Assembly: GCA_002367105.1 (NCBI GenBank)
Contig: DFCS01000051.1
Span: 234,996 to 298,995 of the forward strand
Length of the DNA: 64,000 nt
Source: Hungatella sp. UBA3048
Lineage (GTDB): Bacteria > Bacillota > Clostridia > Lachnospirales > Lachnospiraceae
Reading direction: 5' to 3'
The position numbers and the translations under genes were made by a program. The notes beneath the pieces were generated by a model that saw only the letters and a program-made list of their open reading frames with translations, searched no databases and was not told the origin of the DNA. Below, one piece after another: positions 62,275 to 64,000 of the stretch. Position 1 is the first letter of the stretch, and each line of letters begins with the position of its first letter.

Positions 62275-64000
62275 TTACCGGTTCTCCCTCTTGTTCCTGC
62301 TGCTTATTGCCGCATAAGCAGCCAGCAGGAATCCTGACAATAATGATACAAGTCCCTGTACATGCATTTTATCGCCTGTCTTTGGCAGACCTGCTAATGG
62401 AATATTGCCGTCATCAATTATCAGAAGGCTGGTTTCTATGTCATTCTCTACCGGTAAATTTGATAATGGTACCGCATCAGGAGTGATAGTCAAAAGGTTA
62501 TCACCCGGGCCTCCCGGTACAAAGGGACGACTTATATTCGGAGAGGAACCTCCGCTGTTACCGCCTCCTCCGCTGTTACCACCGCCGCTGCTTACATAGG
62601 TCACTGTCAGTCTGCCTGCAACATAGGTGATCTCATAGTTCGCCGTAACATCAAGGTCTCCGGATGTGATCACCGCGTCACTGGCGATATTGTCACTGCT
62701 GCCAGCCGACGTCTGAGCTCCTGTCAAGAGAACGCTCTTCAAACTCTGGCCCTCTGCCAGCTGCCCATTGGTGATATTAGCAGTATTGGCACTTAGAGCA
62801 GCTCCATCATACCTCTTTTCCGCACTGTCCGCAGTAATGGTGACCGGCCTCCTGTTAATTGTCACGGTACCTTTCACAACATCTGTTTCTGCATAGTTTG
62901 GATTTTGGGCTTTTACATATACAAAATAAATTCCTGCATCTTTAAAGACTGGCTTTTTCTCGCTGAATGTTACCTGATCCAGAGAGTATAATAAGGTCGA
63001 CCCAGCTTTTAACGCTGCTGCATCTATTAAGCCGTAAGCGTGGCCGTCATAGGTCACTGTCTGCCCGGCAACACTTACTCCGTTGTTATTCGCAGCATAG
63101 ATCTTCAATTCTCCGTTAATAACACTAACCTTGTAGTTTTCATTTGTGTTATAAGATGCTGTTAAGGTTATCTGATCAGAGGTATCTTCTTTCTTTTGGT
63201 CTGCCTCAAGCCTGTGATACTGAATCGTTCCTAAGTCTCCTTCCGTAACCAGACCGTTAGCCTGGCCGGTAAACTCCGGATCTGCCGTACCGTACTCCTT
63301 GCTCTTATTGTCTACCCGGATGGTTATATCCTTTGCTGCCACCCTGATAATCACGGCTTTCGCTTCCAGATCCGCGTATCCAGGTCTTGTTGCCTTAACC
63401 TGGACAGTTACAAATCCTTCTGATACATTGGTCACACTTGGCGGGGTTTCCGTCCACTCGCCGTCTCCTGTCTTGTAGAACGTCGTGTAACCAGGTGCAT
63501 TCTCTAGTGTTGACCCTGCCGCATGAGGAGCTCCGTCATATTCCCAGGTACCGCCTGTTCCTGTTAAGGAAGCATTTTCAAGCGATGCTGTTTTGATCTC
63601 AAAGTTTCCATTCTTCGCAGTAACAATATAATTGCTATTCTCTGTATACGCCGGAACAATGACATCGGGATAGTTTCCTACCGCCTCGGCTCCATTGCTT
63701 CTTATGTAAGTAATATTCCCCAGATCCGTCTGGCTGATCAGGCCATCCACCGTTCCAGAGAACTCAGGATCTGTATCATCATAGTACTTAAATGCATGAT
63801 TTGCTGTGATAAATGCTTCTTTTGCATTTATTTTAAGCGTCACATCATCTGCAGTCAAATCCTCGTAACCGACTCTCACTGCTTTTACAGATACTGTCAC
63901 CGTTCCGTCTGATACATTGGTCACGCTTGGCGGCGTGGTACTCCATTCTCCGTCACCGGACTTATAATAAATGGTATAACCATCTGCATGATTCAATAAG
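62275..64000 (-). CDS. LPxTG-anchored surface protein with MBG/Ig-like repeats, N-terminus beyond window
   Basis: At least 574 residues are visible; the frame is open at the window edge, so the N-terminus is missing. The protein consists of repeated units of about 80-170 residues: YDGAPHAAGSTLENAPGY-type segments, DGEWxxTPPSVTNVSxG, and MBG-type KEYGTADPEFTG and KYYDDTDPEFSG segments. A Gly/Ser-rich linker (SSGGGNSGGGGNSGG) leads to the sortase signal LPKTG, a membrane helix (LVSLLSGFLLAAYAAI) and a basic tail. It is a wall-anchored stalk; the functional head is not in the window. Confidence 0.92.
   Translation of the reverse strand, partial: LLNHADGYTIYYKSGDGEWSTTPPSVTNVSDGTVTVSVKAVRVGYEDLTADDVTLKINAKEAFITANHAFKYYDDTDPEFSGTVDGLISQTDLGNITYIRSNGAEAVGNYPDVIVPAYTENSNYIVTAKNGNFEIKTASLENASLTGTGGTWEYDGAPHAAGSTLENAPGYTTFYKTGDGEWTETPPSVTNVSEGFVTVQVKATRPGYADLEAKAVIIRVAAKDITIRVDNKSKEYGTADPEFTGQANGLVTEGDLGTIQYHRLEADQKKEDTSDQITLTASYNTNENYKVSVINGELKIYAANNNGVSVAGQTVTYDGHAYGLIDAAALKAGSTLLYSLDQVTFSEKKPVFKDAGIYFVYVKAQNPNYAETDVVKGTVTINRRPVTITADSAEKRYDGAALSANTANITNGQLAEGQSLKSVLLTGAQTSAGSSDNIASDAVITSGDLDVTANYEITYVAGRLTVTYVSSGGGNSGGGGNSGGSSPNISRPFVPGGPGDNLLTITPDAVPLSNLPVENDIETSLLIIDDGNIPLAGLPKTGDKMHVQGLVSLLSGFLLAAYAAISSRNKRENR

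Noticed and set aside
1..64000. CRISPR arrays, insertion sequences, prophage
   Set aside because: No regularly spaced repeats, transposase, integrase or phage structural genes were found; the nested palindromes at 59.3 kb are the only repeat-like element.

Overview
The window reads as a chromosomal segment of an anaerobic, low-to-mid GC Gram-positive bacterium, most likely a Lachnospiraceae-type clostridium (Lacrimispora, Hungatella or a relative). This rests on AGGAGG ribosome sites, lipobox lipoproteins, an LPxTG wall protein, a choline-binding-repeat protein, a DacF-type D,D-carboxypeptidase, and a selenocysteine-dependent Stickland reductase cluster. There are no rRNA genes, CRISPR arrays, insertion sequences or phage genes.

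Layout. (1) 1-8.7 kb, mostly minus strand: a sugar-type ABC importer (lipoprotein plus a permease cut by the window edge), an enolase-superfamily acid-sugar dehydratase with a divergent GntR/FCD regulator, a LacI-family regulator, two tandem DUF3841-like paralogues, a second GntR/FCD regulator and a LysR regulator. (2) 8.8-22.6 kb, all minus strand: a selenium and amine-reductase island. It holds a BCCT betaine-type transporter; substrate-specific component B (grdH with in-frame UGA, and grdI); selA; component C (grdD, grdC); selenoprotein A (grdA with in-frame UGA); the dedicated thioredoxin and reductase; selB; tRNA-Sec(UCA); and selD, itself a selenoprotein with in-frame UGA. Together these import betaine (or sarcosine), reductively cleave it to acetyl phosphate with electrons from the thioredoxin system, and make and insert the selenocysteine needed. 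(3) 22.9-32.9 kb, housekeeping: citrate synthase, two membrane proteins, DacF, a KdpD/KdpE-like two-component pair, a DEDDh exonuclease, a DUF3006 protein with a ComEC-like MBL lipoprotein, and a choline-binding-repeat protein. (4) 33.3-38.5 kb: a second sugar ABC importer and a chemoreceptor. (5) 38.6-41.7 kb: an alpha/beta hydrolase and an overlapping AAA ATPase/TOPRIM gene pair that resembles two-gene anti-phage modules.

(6) 41.8-53.4 kb is the most interesting part. It is a flavin-based extracellular electron transfer (EET) locus: a NusG-II-domain protein divergent from a long Ndh2 with a membrane tail, a polyprenyl diphosphate synthase, a two-domain PplA-like FMN lipoprotein and an ApbE/FmnB flavin transferase. 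It continues into UbiD, UbiA and UbiX homologues and an NMT1/SsuA-type ABC importer. My reading is an EET chain whose demethylmenaquinone-like quinone is made by prenylating and then decarboxylating an imported aromatic acid.

(7) 53.6-64 kb: TrmO, a MerR/GyrI-like regulator, a decayed chemoreceptor tail, an Fe(III)/phosphonate-type ABC importer with a YesM/YesN-type two-component system behind a large palindromic intergenic element, and the C-terminal part of an LPxTG surface protein built of MBG/Ig-like repeats.

Three genes (grdH, grdA, selD) read through UGA. A naive gene caller would truncate all three.
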